A stretch of 53,749 nt of DNA from Bacteroidales bacterium (GTDB lineage: Bacteria > Bacteroidota > Bacteroidia > Bacteroidales > UBA932): contig JAGCVW010000015.1 in NCBI GenBank assembly GCA_017962165.1, positions 1-53,749 on the forward strand, given 5' to 3'. The notes beneath the pieces were generated by a model. That model was given only the letters and a program-made list of their open reading frames with translations, did not search any database and was not told the origin of the DNA. Positions 8,426 through 16,363 of this stretch are shown one piece after another (positions within the stretch are counted from its first letter, which is position 1; each line of letters starts with the position of its first letter). A program made the translations under genes and the position numbers.

Positions 8426-9757
8426 GTGTGCTGCCGACTGTATTACTTCTCCCAGCGTGGGATGGGCGTGGATGATGGCCTGAAGGTCGGCGAGAGTTGC
8501 GCTACGGGCGAGCAACGCGGTTATTTCCTGAATAATGTCTGCTGAGTGGGGGCCAAAGAGGTGGCAGCCCAGAAGGGCGCCGTCTTCCTCGCGGACCACT
8601 ATCTTGCAGAAGCCTTCGGCCTCGTCCATCGACACGGCCTTACCGTTGGCGCGGAACTGCGACTTGAGGCATTTCACCGGAATTCCGGCAGCCTTGGCGT
8701 CATCCTCGGTCATGCCGACAGCGGCGGCTTCGGGCATGGTGAACACGGCGGCCGGGACGAGATCGAAGCGGATATTGTCTTGCTCGCCGCAGATGTGGTT
8801 CAGCGCACGGAGGCCATGGAAGGTGGCGGCATGGGCGAGCATCATTCCGCCGACGATATCGCCGATGGCGTAGATGCCTGGCACGCTGGTCTGCATGTTC
8901 GCATCGACGACAATCCCGCGGCGGGTGGTTTCGATCCCAAGGTCGGCGAGGTTAAGCGACTCGAGGTTGGGGCGGCGGCCGACGGCCATAAGGACCGTGT
9001 CGCCCTCGACCGACTGTTCTGCGCCCTTCAGCTGGAACGACACGGTCAGCCCGCCGTCGGCCCTGGCGATTCCTGTTACCTGAGCAGCTGTTTCGATTTT
9101 GATGCCGCGCTTACCCAGCGCAAGCTTGAGCCTTTTCGCGAGATCGGTATCGAACCTCGGAAGTATTGTCGGAGCATATTCCAGGACCGTTACTTCGCTG
9201 CCGAAACTCTTGAAAATGGATGCGAATTCAAGGCCTATCACGCCTCCGCCTATGACGACAAGGCGTTTCGGGACCTCAGTCAGTTCCAGTATTTCTTTCG
9301 AGGTAACCACTCCGGGCAGATCCGCGCCCGGGATGGGAAGTGATGCCGACACCGAACCGGTAGCAATTATAATCTTATCACCGGAGTATTCCGCGCCGTC
9401 GACCACTACTGTATGCGCGTCTTTTAGCACAGCTTTGCCTTCAACGACGGTTATCAGCTTGTTCTTCAGAAGTTGGGCGATTCCCTCGCGCAGCTGGGCC
9501 ACGACGGCCTCTTTGCGCTCGGCGACCTTCGCGAAATCGAATTCCGGAGCTTCGGTAATGCCCAAAGCCTGAGCCTTCGAGAGGCCCTCGATGAGTTCCG
9601 CGTAATGGCAGAATGTTTTAGTCGGAATACATCCTTCGTTCAGGCAGGTCCCGCCGAGCGGACCGCCCGCAACCAGAACTACTTCAATGCCTCGTTTCGC
9701 TGCTGCCACCGCGGTCTCGTAACCGCCTGGCCCTGCTCCGATGATGATTATTTTCAT
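8420..9757 (-). CDS. lpdA: Dihydrolipoyl dehydrogenase (L-protein)
   Basis: 445 residues from the ATG at 9757. A longer frame starting at a GTG (9871) would translate through the repeat element and is rejected. FAD motif GAGPGGYE at residues 7-14, redox disulfide GGTCLNEGCIPTK (Cys38/Cys43), NAD motif GGGVIGLEFAS, second FAD motif YAIGDIVGG, and the active-site HAHPTLGE at the C-terminus are all present. It reoxidises the dihydrolipoyl arm of GcvH using NAD+. As the last gene of the gcv operon it is dedicated to, or shared with, glycine cleavage. Its 5' side is unusual: a 107-nt structured repeat lies 19 bases upstream, between gcvPB and lpdA. Confidence 0.95.
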   Translation of the reverse strand: MKIIIIGAGPGGYETAVAAAKRGIEVVLVAGGPLGGTCLNEGCIPTKTFCHYAELIEGLSKAQALGITEAPEFDFAKVAERKEAVVAQLREGIAQLLKNKLITVVEGKAVLKDAHTVVVDGAEYSGDKIIIATGSVSASLPIPGADLPGVVTSKEILELTEVPKRLVVIGGGVIGLEFASIFKSFGSEVTVLEYAPTILPRFDTDLAKRLKLALGKRGIKIETAAQVTGIARADGGLTVSFQLKGAEQSVEGDTVLMAVGRRPNLESLNLADLGIETTRRGIVVDANMQTSVPGIYAIGDIVGGMMLAHAATFHGLRALNHICGEQDNIRFDLVPAAVFTMPEAAAVGMTEDDAKAAGIPVKCLKSQFRANGKAVSMDEAEGFCKIVVREEDGALLGCHLFGPHSADIIQEITALLARSATLADLQAIIHAHPTLGEVIQSAAHL

Positions 9758-9776
9758 ATGGTTATTTATGCTCGAT

Positions 9777-9883
9777 GACTGAAGGGTGTGCCCCCGGAGA
9801 CCGCTGTCGCTCGAGCGACGCTGCGCGTCCGTGAGCGACCCTGTCCGGGCAAAAAGCGGCTCCGTGGGCACACCCTTTCAGTC
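9777..9883. repeat. Structured repeat element, copy A (conserved hairpin core with private arms)
   Basis: The outer arms 9777-9793 and 9866-9883 are complementary over 17 bp with one unpaired A. They continue inward as GGAG (9796-9799) with CTCC (9860-9863), a bulged A9800, and CCGC (9801-9804) with GCGG (9856-9859). The core holds a nested double hairpin: TCGCTC (9807-9812) with GAGCGA (9833-9838), enclosing GACGC-TGC-GCGTC (9817-9829), and then AAAAAGCGG. The core matches copy B (30104-30208) at about 87%, while the arms do not match. The right arm includes the gcvPB stop codon and last codon. It has no T-run, so it is not a standard terminator. No protein-coding role is seen. Confidence 0.85.
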
Positions 9884-11335
9884 AAATTTTAATATTGGAT
9901 TACGTGCGGCGGCGGTTTCATCCGGGCGTCCGATGGGCGCGAGGTGCGGCGCGCAGTGGAGGATGTCCGGATCCTCGGCCGCCTCGCGCGCAATCTTGTG
10001 CATCACGTCTATGAACTCGTCGAGCGTCTCCTTCGACTCCGTCTCCGTGGGCTCGATCATGAGAGCCTGGTGGAAGAGCAGAGGGAAGTAAATCGTCGGG
10101 GCATGGTAACCGTAGTCGAGCAGGCGCTTGGCAACATCGAGCGTAGTTGCGCCGGGCTTACCGGTCGCGGATCCGTCGTCGATCAGTCCGTCGTACACGA
10201 ATTCGTGTTTGCAGACCGACGGGATGGGGAGCTTGTACGCGTCCTTGAGGCTTTCCTTGATGTAGTTGGCCGCGAGGGTCGCGTATTTGCCGGCGAGCTT
10301 GATTCCCTGCCGGCCGAGCATCAAGATGTATGCGTAAGCGCGCACGATCACGCCGAAATTGCCCATGAAAGCGGATACCTGGCCAGCTGCCGTCTCCGCA
10401 GAGCGCACGACGGTGAACCTGCCGTCCGGGAGCTTCTCGACACGGGGCGCGGGAAGGAATCCGGCCAGCTTTTCGCAGACGCCGACCGGGCCGCTGCCGG
10501 GACCGCCTCCGCCGTGGGGCGTGGAGAAGGTTTTGTGCAGGTTGATGTGCATCACGTCGAAGCCCATGTCGCCGGGGCGAACCATTCCGAGCAGCGGGTT
10601 CATGTTCGCGCCGTCGTAGTAGAGCAGGCCGCCGCAGCCATGGACCAGTTCCGCGATCTCGCGAATGTCCTTTTCGAACAGGCCGAGCGTGTTGGGGTTG
10701 GTCATCATGATGCCGGCGATGTCGGGGCCGAGCAGCGGCTTGAGCGATTCCACGTCGACCAGGCCGTTCGCGCCAGATTTCACCTCGACGATCTCAAGGC
10801 CGCAGACCGCCGCCGAAGCGGGATTTGTGCCGTGGGCGCTGTCGGGGACGATGATTTTCGTGCGGGCGAGGTCGCCGCGGCTCATGTGGTAGCTGCGTAT
10901 GACCATCAAGCCGGTAAGTTCGCCGTGGGCGCCTGCGCAGGGGTTGAGCGTGAAGCGCTTCATGCCGGTGATGGTGGAGAGAGCCTTGTCCATCTCGTAG
11001 TAAACCTCGAGCGCGCCCTGGACGGTGTCGGCCGGCTGCAGGGGATGGAGCCCCTGGAACGCGGGCATGGCGGCGATTTCTTCGTTGATCTTGGGGTTGT
11101 ACTTCATCGTACAGCTGCCAAGCGGGTAGAAACCTGTGTCCACGCCGAAGTTCATCTGCGAGAGGGCGGTATAGTGACGGGCTACGTCGACCTCCGTCAC
11201 CTCCGGCAGGACTGCCGGTTCGGTGCGCATCAGGCCGGCGGGGATGTTGGCCTTGGGACAGCCGTTGTCAGGAAGGGTATAGGCCGCGCGGCCAGGCTTT
11301 GAAAGCTCGAATATCAGTTTGTCGTAGTATTTCAT
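9878..11335 (-). CDS. gcvPB: Glycine dehydrogenase (decarboxylating) subunit 2
   Basis: 485 residues, the PLP-bearing half of a split P-protein. The Schiff-base lysine is in INLHKTFSTPHGGGGPG; YPLGSCTMKYNP near residue 70 and PDSAHGTNPASA are the typical family motifs. With GcvPA it decarboxylates glycine and transfers aminomethyl to lipoylated GcvH. It follows gcvPA by three bases. Its stop codon lies inside the right arm of repeat copy A. Confidence 0.96.
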   Translation of the reverse strand: MKYYDKLIFELSKPGRAAYTLPDNGCPKANIPAGLMRTEPAVLPEVTEVDVARHYTALSQMNFGVDTGFYPLGSCTMKYNPKINEEIAAMPAFQGLHPLQPADTVQGALEVYYEMDKALSTITGMKRFTLNPCAGAHGELTGLMVIRSYHMSRGDLARTKIIVPDSAHGTNPASAAVCGLEIVEVKSGANGLVDVESLKPLLGPDIAGIMMTNPNTLGLFEKDIREIAELVHGCGGLLYYDGANMNPLLGMVRPGDMGFDVMHINLHKTFSTPHGGGGPGSGPVGVCEKLAGFLPAPRVEKLPDGRFTVVRSAETAAGQVSAFMGNFGVIVRAYAYILMLGRQGIKLAGKYATLAANYIKESLKDAYKLPIPSVCKHEFVYDGLIDDGSATGKPGATTLDVAKRLLDYGYHAPTIYFPLLFHQALMIEPTETESKETLDEFIDVMHKIAREAAEDPDILHCAPHLAPIGRPDETAAARNPILKFD

Positions 11336-11338
11336 AGC

Positions 11339-12667
11339 CTATGCCTCCTTTATTGTTGCGACGAGAGCGTCGATTTCTTCCTTGCTGCGTTTTTCGGTGA
11401 CGCAGAAGCTGGCATAACCTTCCTCCGTGGGGAGGGCGGCGAAGAAGCCTGCCGCCGTGAGCTTGGCGTTAAGGGCTTTAAGGTCGACCAGCGGCCTTAG
11501 GACGAACTCCTTCAGGAAGGGCTTGTCGGGGAAAACCGGCTCGAACTTGCCGGTTTTCAGCAGCTCATTGAAAAGATAATGTGCGCCGGCAGTCGATTTT
11601 TCGTTGACTTCGCACATGCCCTTCGGACCCATTACCGAGAGGTAGATTGTAACGAACAGGGCCATGAGCGACTCGTTCGAGCAGATGTTCGAGGTTGCCT
11701 TCTCGCGGCGGATGTGCTGCTCGCGGGCCTGCAGGGTCAGGACGAATGCGCGCTTGCCGGATGCGTCGGCCGTCTGGCCGACTATGCGTCCGGGCAATTT
11801 GCGCATGTAGTCCTTGAGGCAGGCCATGAAGCCGACGGACGGGCCGCCGAAACTCATAGGGATGCCGAGACTCTGGCCATCGCCCACTGCGATGTCCGCG
11901 CCCCATTCGGCCGGGGTCTTGAGAGCCGCCAGCGCGGACGGGTCGCAGTACTCCGCCAGGACCGCGCCCGCTTCGTGGAGCGCGTCGGCAAAGCCCGTGA
12001 GGTCTTCGATGATGCCGTAACGGTTGATCGAAGGGACAATCGCGCCGGCGACATCGCCCTTCGCTATGAGCGCCTTGAGCGAATCAAGCGAGGTCCGTCC
12101 GCCGTCCAGATCAATCTCTTCGATGACTGTACCGTAGTATTTGGCGTAGGTCTTAATGACCTCGATTACATTGGGCAGCAGGCCTTTCGAAACAAGTACC
12201 GTGTTCTTTTTCTTCGCGCAGGCGACGGCCATCCTCATCGCCTCGGCGGCGGCGGTAGGGCCGTCGTACATGGAGGCGTTGCTGACGTCCAGTCCGGTGA
12301 GGTTGCAGATCATGCTCTGGTACTCGAAAATGTAGCGGAGCGTGCCCTGCGAGATCTCGCACTGGTAGGGAGTGTAGGCCGTAAGGAATTCCGAGCGCGA
12401 GAGGAGGTTCGGGACTATCGCCGGAGTGTAGTGGTCATAGGAACCCTGGCCGACGAACACCTTGAGTTTGGGATTCTTTGCGGCCAGCGCCTCAAAAAGG
12501 TCGCGGACTTCCTGCTCCGACTTGGAGTCCGGCAGGTCATACCCGCCCTTGAAGATAAAATCGGCAGGCACGTCGGCATAGAGGTCCTCCATGGAGGAAA
12601 CCCCTATCCGCTCGAGCATCTGCCGAATATCTTCCTCGGTGTGGGGAAAATAAGGGAAAGTGCTCAT
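11339..12667 (-). CDS. gcvPA: Glycine dehydrogenase (decarboxylating) subunit 1
   Basis: 442 residues, the N-terminal half of the split P-protein. It opens with FPYFPHTEEDIRQMLERIG and contains YTPYQCEISQGTLR and NASMYDGPTAAAEA, characteristic of GcvPA. It is a heterotetramer partner of GcvPB. It sits two bases after gcvH and three bases before gcvPB, clearly within the same transcript. Confidence 0.96.
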   Translation of the reverse strand: MSTFPYFPHTEEDIRQMLERIGVSSMEDLYADVPADFIFKGGYDLPDSKSEQEVRDLFEALAAKNPKLKVFVGQGSYDHYTPAIVPNLLSRSEFLTAYTPYQCEISQGTLRYIFEYQSMICNLTGLDVSNASMYDGPTAAAEAMRMAVACAKKKNTVLVSKGLLPNVIEVIKTYAKYYGTVIEEIDLDGGRTSLDSLKALIAKGDVAGAIVPSINRYGIIEDLTGFADALHEAGAVLAEYCDPSALAALKTPAEWGADIAVGDGQSLGIPMSFGGPSVGFMACLKDYMRKLPGRIVGQTADASGKRAFVLTLQAREQHIRREKATSNICSNESLMALFVTIYLSVMGPKGMCEVNEKSTAGAHYLFNELLKTGKFEPVFPDKPFLKEFVLRPLVDLKALNAKLTAAGFFAALPTEEGYASFCVTEKRSKEEIDALVATIKEA

Positions 12668-12669
12668 TG

Positions 12670-13047
12670 TTACTTTGCTATCTCTGCGTAGGCTTTTGCG
12701 TCCAACAGGTCTTCGAGTTCGGCTTCGTCGCTCATCTCGACCTTGATGATCCAGGCTGCGTAGGCGTCTTCGTTGATGAGCTCGGGCGCGTCTTCAAGTT
12801 CGGAATTTACCTCGACGACCTTGCCGGACACGGGCGAATAGAGTTCGCTGGAGGCCTTCACGCTCTCGAGGGCGCCGAAATCCTCTCCCTTCTCCACCTC
12901 GTCGCCTTCGTCAGGCATGTCGACATAGGTAATGTCGCCCATTTCCGCCTGAGCGAAGTCGGAGACTCCGATAACGGCAATGTTTCCTTCAACTTTGACC
13001 CATTCGTGGGACTCGCTGTAGAGCAATCCTTCTGCAATCTTTGACAT
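12670..13047 (-). CDS. gcvH: Glycine cleavage system H protein
   Basis: 125 residues, the normal length. Lipoyl-domain fold with the modified lysine at Lys64 in GALESVKASSELYSP. It carries the aminomethyl arm between the P, T and L proteins. The lipoate ligase needed to load this lysine is encoded in the same operon. Confidence 0.97.
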   Translation of the reverse strand: MSKIAEGLLYSESHEWVKVEGNIAVIGVSDFAQAEMGDITYVDMPDEGDEVEKGEDFGALESVKASSELYSPVSGKVVEVNSELEDAPELINEDAYAAWIIKVEMSDEAELEDLLDAKAYAEIAK

Positions 13048-13053
13048 AGTATC

Positions 13054-14157
13054 TTATTTTTTGTAGTTAGTCTGATAGAAACGCTTCTTGATGACTTCGC
13101 CGGGGAAGACTTTCTTGCGGATGCGGATATTGAGTTTGGTCCCAAGGGCGCTGTAGGCCTTGTCCACCAGGGCGAAGCATATGCTCCTGTCGAGCGAGAT
13201 GCTGTGGTAGCCGGTGGTGACTACGCCCACTTCCGTTCCGTCTTCGAGTTCAACGGGGTAGCCCGCGCGCGGGATGGCACGGTCGAATATCTCGATGCCG
13301 ACGATTTTCTTCGGCGTCCCGTCCGCCTTTTGCGCAGCGATTGCTTCCTTGCCGATAAACTCGTCCTTGTCGAGCTTGCAGAACATCGACAGGCCAGCGA
13401 CGACCGGGGAGATTTCGGGCGAGAGCTCGTCGCCGTATAGAGGCAGGCCAGCCTCGAAGCGCAGGGTGTCGCGGCAGCCCAGGCCGCACGGAGTCACGCC
13501 AGCCTTGATCAGCCTGTCCCAAATGTCCTGCGTTCCTTTTATATCTGTATACAGCTCGAAACCGTCTTCGCCGGTGTACCCGGTGCGGCTGATTATCAGG
13601 CGCGCGCCGTTCCACTTGCCTTCGGCATATTTATAGAAGCCTATTTCGGGAGCGTTCGTCAACTTCAGGACTTGGGCGAGAGTCTTCTCGGCCTCGGGGC
13701 CCTGTATTGCTACCTGGCCCCATTTCTCCGACTGGTTGTCGATCTTTACATCGAAACCCTTCGCGTTTTTGAGCATCCAGTCCACGTCCTTCTCGATATT
13801 GGAGGCATTCACCACCGCCAGGAAATGGTCGGGCTCGAACTCGCGGTAGACGATCAGGTCGTCGACCGTTCCGCCGTCGGGATAGAGCATCATCCCGTAA
13901 AGCGCCTGACCGGGCTTGCTCGTGCGGATGTCGTTCGTGAAGATGTGGTTGATGTATTTTTCCGCGTCAGGGCCGCTGATAAACACTTCTCCCATGTGGG
14001 ACACGTCGAAAACTCCGACTTTTGTGCGCACCGCGATATGTTCTTCTGTAATACCGGAATACTGAATCGGCATGTCGAAGCCCGCAAACGGACTCATCTT
14101 CGCTCCGAGGGCGACATGGCGGTCGTGCAGGCAGGTTAATTTGATGTTCTCCTCCAT
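13054..14157 (-). CDS. gcvT: Aminomethyltransferase (T protein)
   Basis: 367 residues. Shows FDVSHMGEVFISGPDA, the folate-binding RTGYTGEDGFELY, and a C-terminal barrel with GYPVELEDGTEVGVVTTG. It transfers the one-carbon unit from GcvH to tetrahydrofolate and releases ammonia. The start codon directly abuts the stop of lplA (14158), and gcvH follows six bases after its stop. Confidence 0.97.
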   Translation of the reverse strand: MEENIKLTCLHDRHVALGAKMSPFAGFDMPIQYSGITEEHIAVRTKVGVFDVSHMGEVFISGPDAEKYINHIFTNDIRTSKPGQALYGMMLYPDGGTVDDLIVYREFEPDHFLAVVNASNIEKDVDWMLKNAKGFDVKIDNQSEKWGQVAIQGPEAEKTLAQVLKLTNAPEIGFYKYAEGKWNGARLIISRTGYTGEDGFELYTDIKGTQDIWDRLIKAGVTPCGLGCRDTLRFEAGLPLYGDELSPEISPVVAGLSMFCKLDKDEFIGKEAIAAQKADGTPKKIVGIEIFDRAIPRAGYPVELEDGTEVGVVTTGYHSISLDRSICFALVDKAYSALGTKLNIRIRKKVFPGEVIKKRFYQTNYKK

Positions 14158-14850
14158 TTACAGGTCTGGTTTATTATAGTTTTCAAATTTAGTGATTTTT
14201 TCGATATCCTCGGCGGTGAGTTTCAGTTCTCCGTCGCAGAAGCGGTCTTCGAAGTAGCGGCGGAGTTCCGTGGGGGTGAGGGCGAAGCCGAGGGACTTAA
14301 GGTTGACGACGCGCTGACGGACCGACTCGACTCCGTGCTTTCCCAACTTTTCTTCCGAGGGGGTGGTCGCTTTCTCGAGGACGGAGAAATCGAGGTCAAC
14401 GAGCATTGTGCCGTGGACGATGGTCGCATTGGGGAGGGCATGGCAGGCGTTGCCCGAAACCTTACGCCCGCCGACGAGGATGTCATTGTGCTCGGTTCGG
14501 ACGGCATCGAAGCCAAGGTCCCTTAATGCGTCTGCCACCTTTTCGAGAAAGCCGGCGAAAACAGCCTCGACTCCAGTGTCGGGAGTAATGTACGAAAGCA
14601 TGACGTTGCCCTCGTCGGAATAGACGCAACCGCCCCCGCTCTTCCTTCGGACGACGGTGATTCCGTGCTCACGGCAATAGTCCAAGTTCACCTCGTTCTC
14701 AATGACCTGGTTGCGGCCGCAGATGACGGTCGGGGGCGACTGCCACGTAAAGAACAACTCCTCGCTCGCGGTGCGGGCAAGATACTCTTCCACGGCCAGG
14801 AAGAAAGCCAGGCGGCTGGGGGCGCCATCCGGAATCACGACCTTTTTCAT
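14158..14850 (-). CDS. lplA: Lipoate-protein ligase A family protein
   Basis: 230 residues from the ATG at 14850, whose ATGA overlaps the stop of the ATPase gene. Family motifs: CGRNQVIENEVN, VVRRKSGGGCVYSDEGNVMLSYI (the RRxxGGGxVyhD-type lipoate-binding site), VGGRKVSGNACHALPNATIVHGTMLVDLD. It lacks the separate C-terminal accessory domain of E. coli LplA but has a short C-terminal tail (about residues 200-230). It attaches lipoate to GcvH Lys64. Being first after the ATPase in the gcv operon, it couples cofactor loading to enzyme production. Confidence 0.9.
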   Translation of the reverse strand: MKKVVIPDGAPSRLAFFLAVEEYLARTASEELFFTWQSPPTVICGRNQVIENEVNLDYCREHGITVVRRKSGGGCVYSDEGNVMLSYITPDTGVEAVFAGFLEKVADALRDLGFDAVRTEHNDILVGGRKVSGNACHALPNATIVHGTMLVDLDFSVLEKATTPSEEKLGKHGVESVRQRVVNLKSLGFALTPTELRRYFEDRFCDGELKLTAEDIEKITKFENYNKPDL

Positions 14851-16157
14851 GCCAGACCGGAGACAAAGAAGCCGACGGCATAGGCGGGCACGCCCGACAT
14901 CAGCTCGCGCTCGAAATGGTTGTCTAGCGAAGCCCGTATGCCTTTGCGGCCGGGGTTTTTCACTGCGAAGAGCTTCATCGCCTTGGAATTGCCGTTCTGC
15001 CGGGGCATCACCTCTACCGGGATAATCAGCGACGGCTCCTGGACCACGAAGTCGATAGAGACGGTAGAGCCCTGGACGCCGTAATAGCAAACAGGCGATC
15101 CACGGCGGACGAACTGGCCCAGAACAAGCATCTGGAGGAAGGCCCGGTTGAAACCGTCGAACACCTCGTCGCCGACAAGCATGCGAGCCGGATCGATTCC
15201 GCCAAGGGCCGCGGCAAGACCCGGATCAAAGGGGTAGACCTTGAAGGCCTTCCTGTCCTGGAAGAACTCTATGGGCATAGAGACCGTGCCGAGTTTATGG
15301 ACCTTATAGACAAGTCCCGCGCGCACGAGCCAGGCGAAAGAACTCTCATAGTCTTTGAGGCGGGCTCCATCCTTCAGCTTCGAGAGGTTGAACTTCTGGT
15401 TCTCCTCCAGCAACTGGCCCATGAAGGAGCGCCAGATTGCGGTGATCTCATCTATGTGGCGCCTGGGGGCAAAGCGGAGAATGTCGTTTTCGATAGCGGT
15501 AAGAAGGTCATTCTGGACTGCGCGGACGGCGGCAGGGCCCTTCCCTTCAGCAAACGCCAGAACCGCCTGTGGCATGCCTCCGCAGAACAGATATTCCTTC
15601 AAGAACTGATTGTAACGAGGAAGCAGAGAACCGATAGCTCCCCAGTCGCATGCGCGAAGGAGACCGGCCATATTGTCATTCCCAAGGGCAGTCAGGAACT
15701 CGTCAAAGGTCAAAGGAAGTATTCTGAGTGTATCTATAGAGCCTGTTCGCGTAAGTTCATCTATTTTAACTTCGGCCTTTGGACTTGCTGCCGGAAACCC
15801 GCAAACTATGATGTCGAAACCGAAATCTGACTCCACAAAGTCAGGCAAAACGTTCAAAGCGTCGGGGCAAGCCTGTATTTCATCCCAAATCAGGAGGGTG
15901 TCACCAGGGGTAACGTCTACCTTGGAGAGTGACGAAATCTCACGGAGCACACGACCCGCCTCCGGCTCGTTAAAAAACACCGTTTTATAGTCCGGATTTT
16001 CCTCGAAATTGAAGTAAATTACCTGCTCGTATTCGGTTTTTCCGAACTCTTTTACAAGATAAGTCTTACCGGATCGGCGAGGCCCGTAGACCAACAGGGG
16101 TTTGTGGAATTTTTTTGCTTTCCACTCTAACAATTCGTTATAAGCAGTCCTTTTCAT
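14847..16157 (-). CDS. AAA-type ATP-binding protein (AAA_14 / DUF4143 family)
   Basis: 436 residues from the ATG at 16157. Walker A GPRRSGKT near residue 26-33, Walker B LLIWDEIQ, then a winged-helix region and a DUF4143-type C-terminal domain with a nuclease-like fold (FVVQEPSLIIPVEVMPRQN, where the E..V.. spacing resembles a PD-(D/E)xK core). Such proteins are abundant in Bacteroidetes and largely uncharacterised. It is the first gene of the gcv transcript and its stop overlaps the lplA start (ATGA), which is an odd partnership: no direct role in glycine cleavage is known. It may simply have been inserted under a strong promoter. Confidence 0.85.
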   Translation of the reverse strand: MKRTAYNELLEWKAKKFHKPLLVYGPRRSGKTYLVKEFGKTEYEQVIYFNFEENPDYKTVFFNEPEAGRVLREISSLSKVDVTPGDTLLIWDEIQACPDALNVLPDFVESDFGFDIIVCGFPAASPKAEVKIDELTRTGSIDTLRILPLTFDEFLTALGNDNMAGLLRACDWGAIGSLLPRYNQFLKEYLFCGGMPQAVLAFAEGKGPAAVRAVQNDLLTAIENDILRFAPRRHIDEITAIWRSFMGQLLEENQKFNLSKLKDGARLKDYESSFAWLVRAGLVYKVHKLGTVSMPIEFFQDRKAFKVYPFDPGLAAALGGIDPARMLVGDEVFDGFNRAFLQMLVLGQFVRRGSPVCYYGVQGSTVSIDFVVQEPSLIIPVEVMPRQNGNSKAMKLFAVKNPGRKGIRASLDNHFERELMSGVPAYAVGFFVSGLA

Positions 16158-16178
16158 CAAGCGGGAGTATCGTTAAGG

Positions 16179-16209
16179 CAAATTTACATTTTTTCTAACG
16201 ACTTTCAAA
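16179..16209 (-). promoter_or_regulatory. Consensus Bacteroidetes promoter for the ATPase-gcv operon
   Basis: On the minus strand, TTTG (16206-16209), a 19-base spacer and TAAATTTG (16179-16186), 21 bases before the ATG at 16157. Both boxes are perfect. The short leader leaves no room for a glycine riboswitch. Confidence 0.85.
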
Positions 16210-16323
16210 GAATATAGCACTTTTTTGAGAAGAATTAGAAGAGAAATCAACACTAATTTAAAGGACCATATTCCTAAAATTGTTAAAGAATAGCCCTGTG
16301 AGCAGAAAGACTTATTGGAAAAG

Positions 16324-16342
16324 AAGCGCAAGGAGAGCGCTT
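16324..16342 (-). terminator. Possible weak terminator after dnaE
   Basis: AAGCGC (16324-16329) pairs with GCGCTT (16337-16342), and on the minus strand it is followed by CTTTTCC. It lies 22 bases past the dnaE stop. The remainder of the 206-base gap 16158-16363 is AT-rich and holds the gcv promoter but no gene that I can see. Confidence 0.35.
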
Positions 16343-16363
16343 GCGGACGCCGGTAGAGCCTGA

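Noticed and set aside
9758..9871. N-terminal extension of lpdA through repeat copy A, from a GTG
   Set aside because: The extra 38 residues come from the hairpin element and lie before the FAD motif, which normally begins the protein.
9777..9883. Repeat copies A and B as plain intrinsic terminators
   Set aside because: Stems are long but neither side is followed by a T-run, and both contain a conserved, internally folded core that a terminator would not need.
9777..9883. Integron attC site, suggested by the bulged base in a long folded stem
   Set aside because: attC sites keep conserved ends (RYYYAAC/GTTRRRY) and vary inside; here the ends vary and the inside is conserved, and no integrase is in view.
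9944..12691. Long plus-strand frames opposite gcvPB and gcvPA
   Set aside because: Low-complexity, Arg/Val/Gly-rich translations with no family features; the gcv genes on the minus strand are unambiguous.
16158..16363. Possible glycine riboswitch upstream of the gcv operon
   Set aside because: The promoter lies only about 20 bases before the first start codon, so there is no leader to hold one, and the conserved riboswitch core was not seen.
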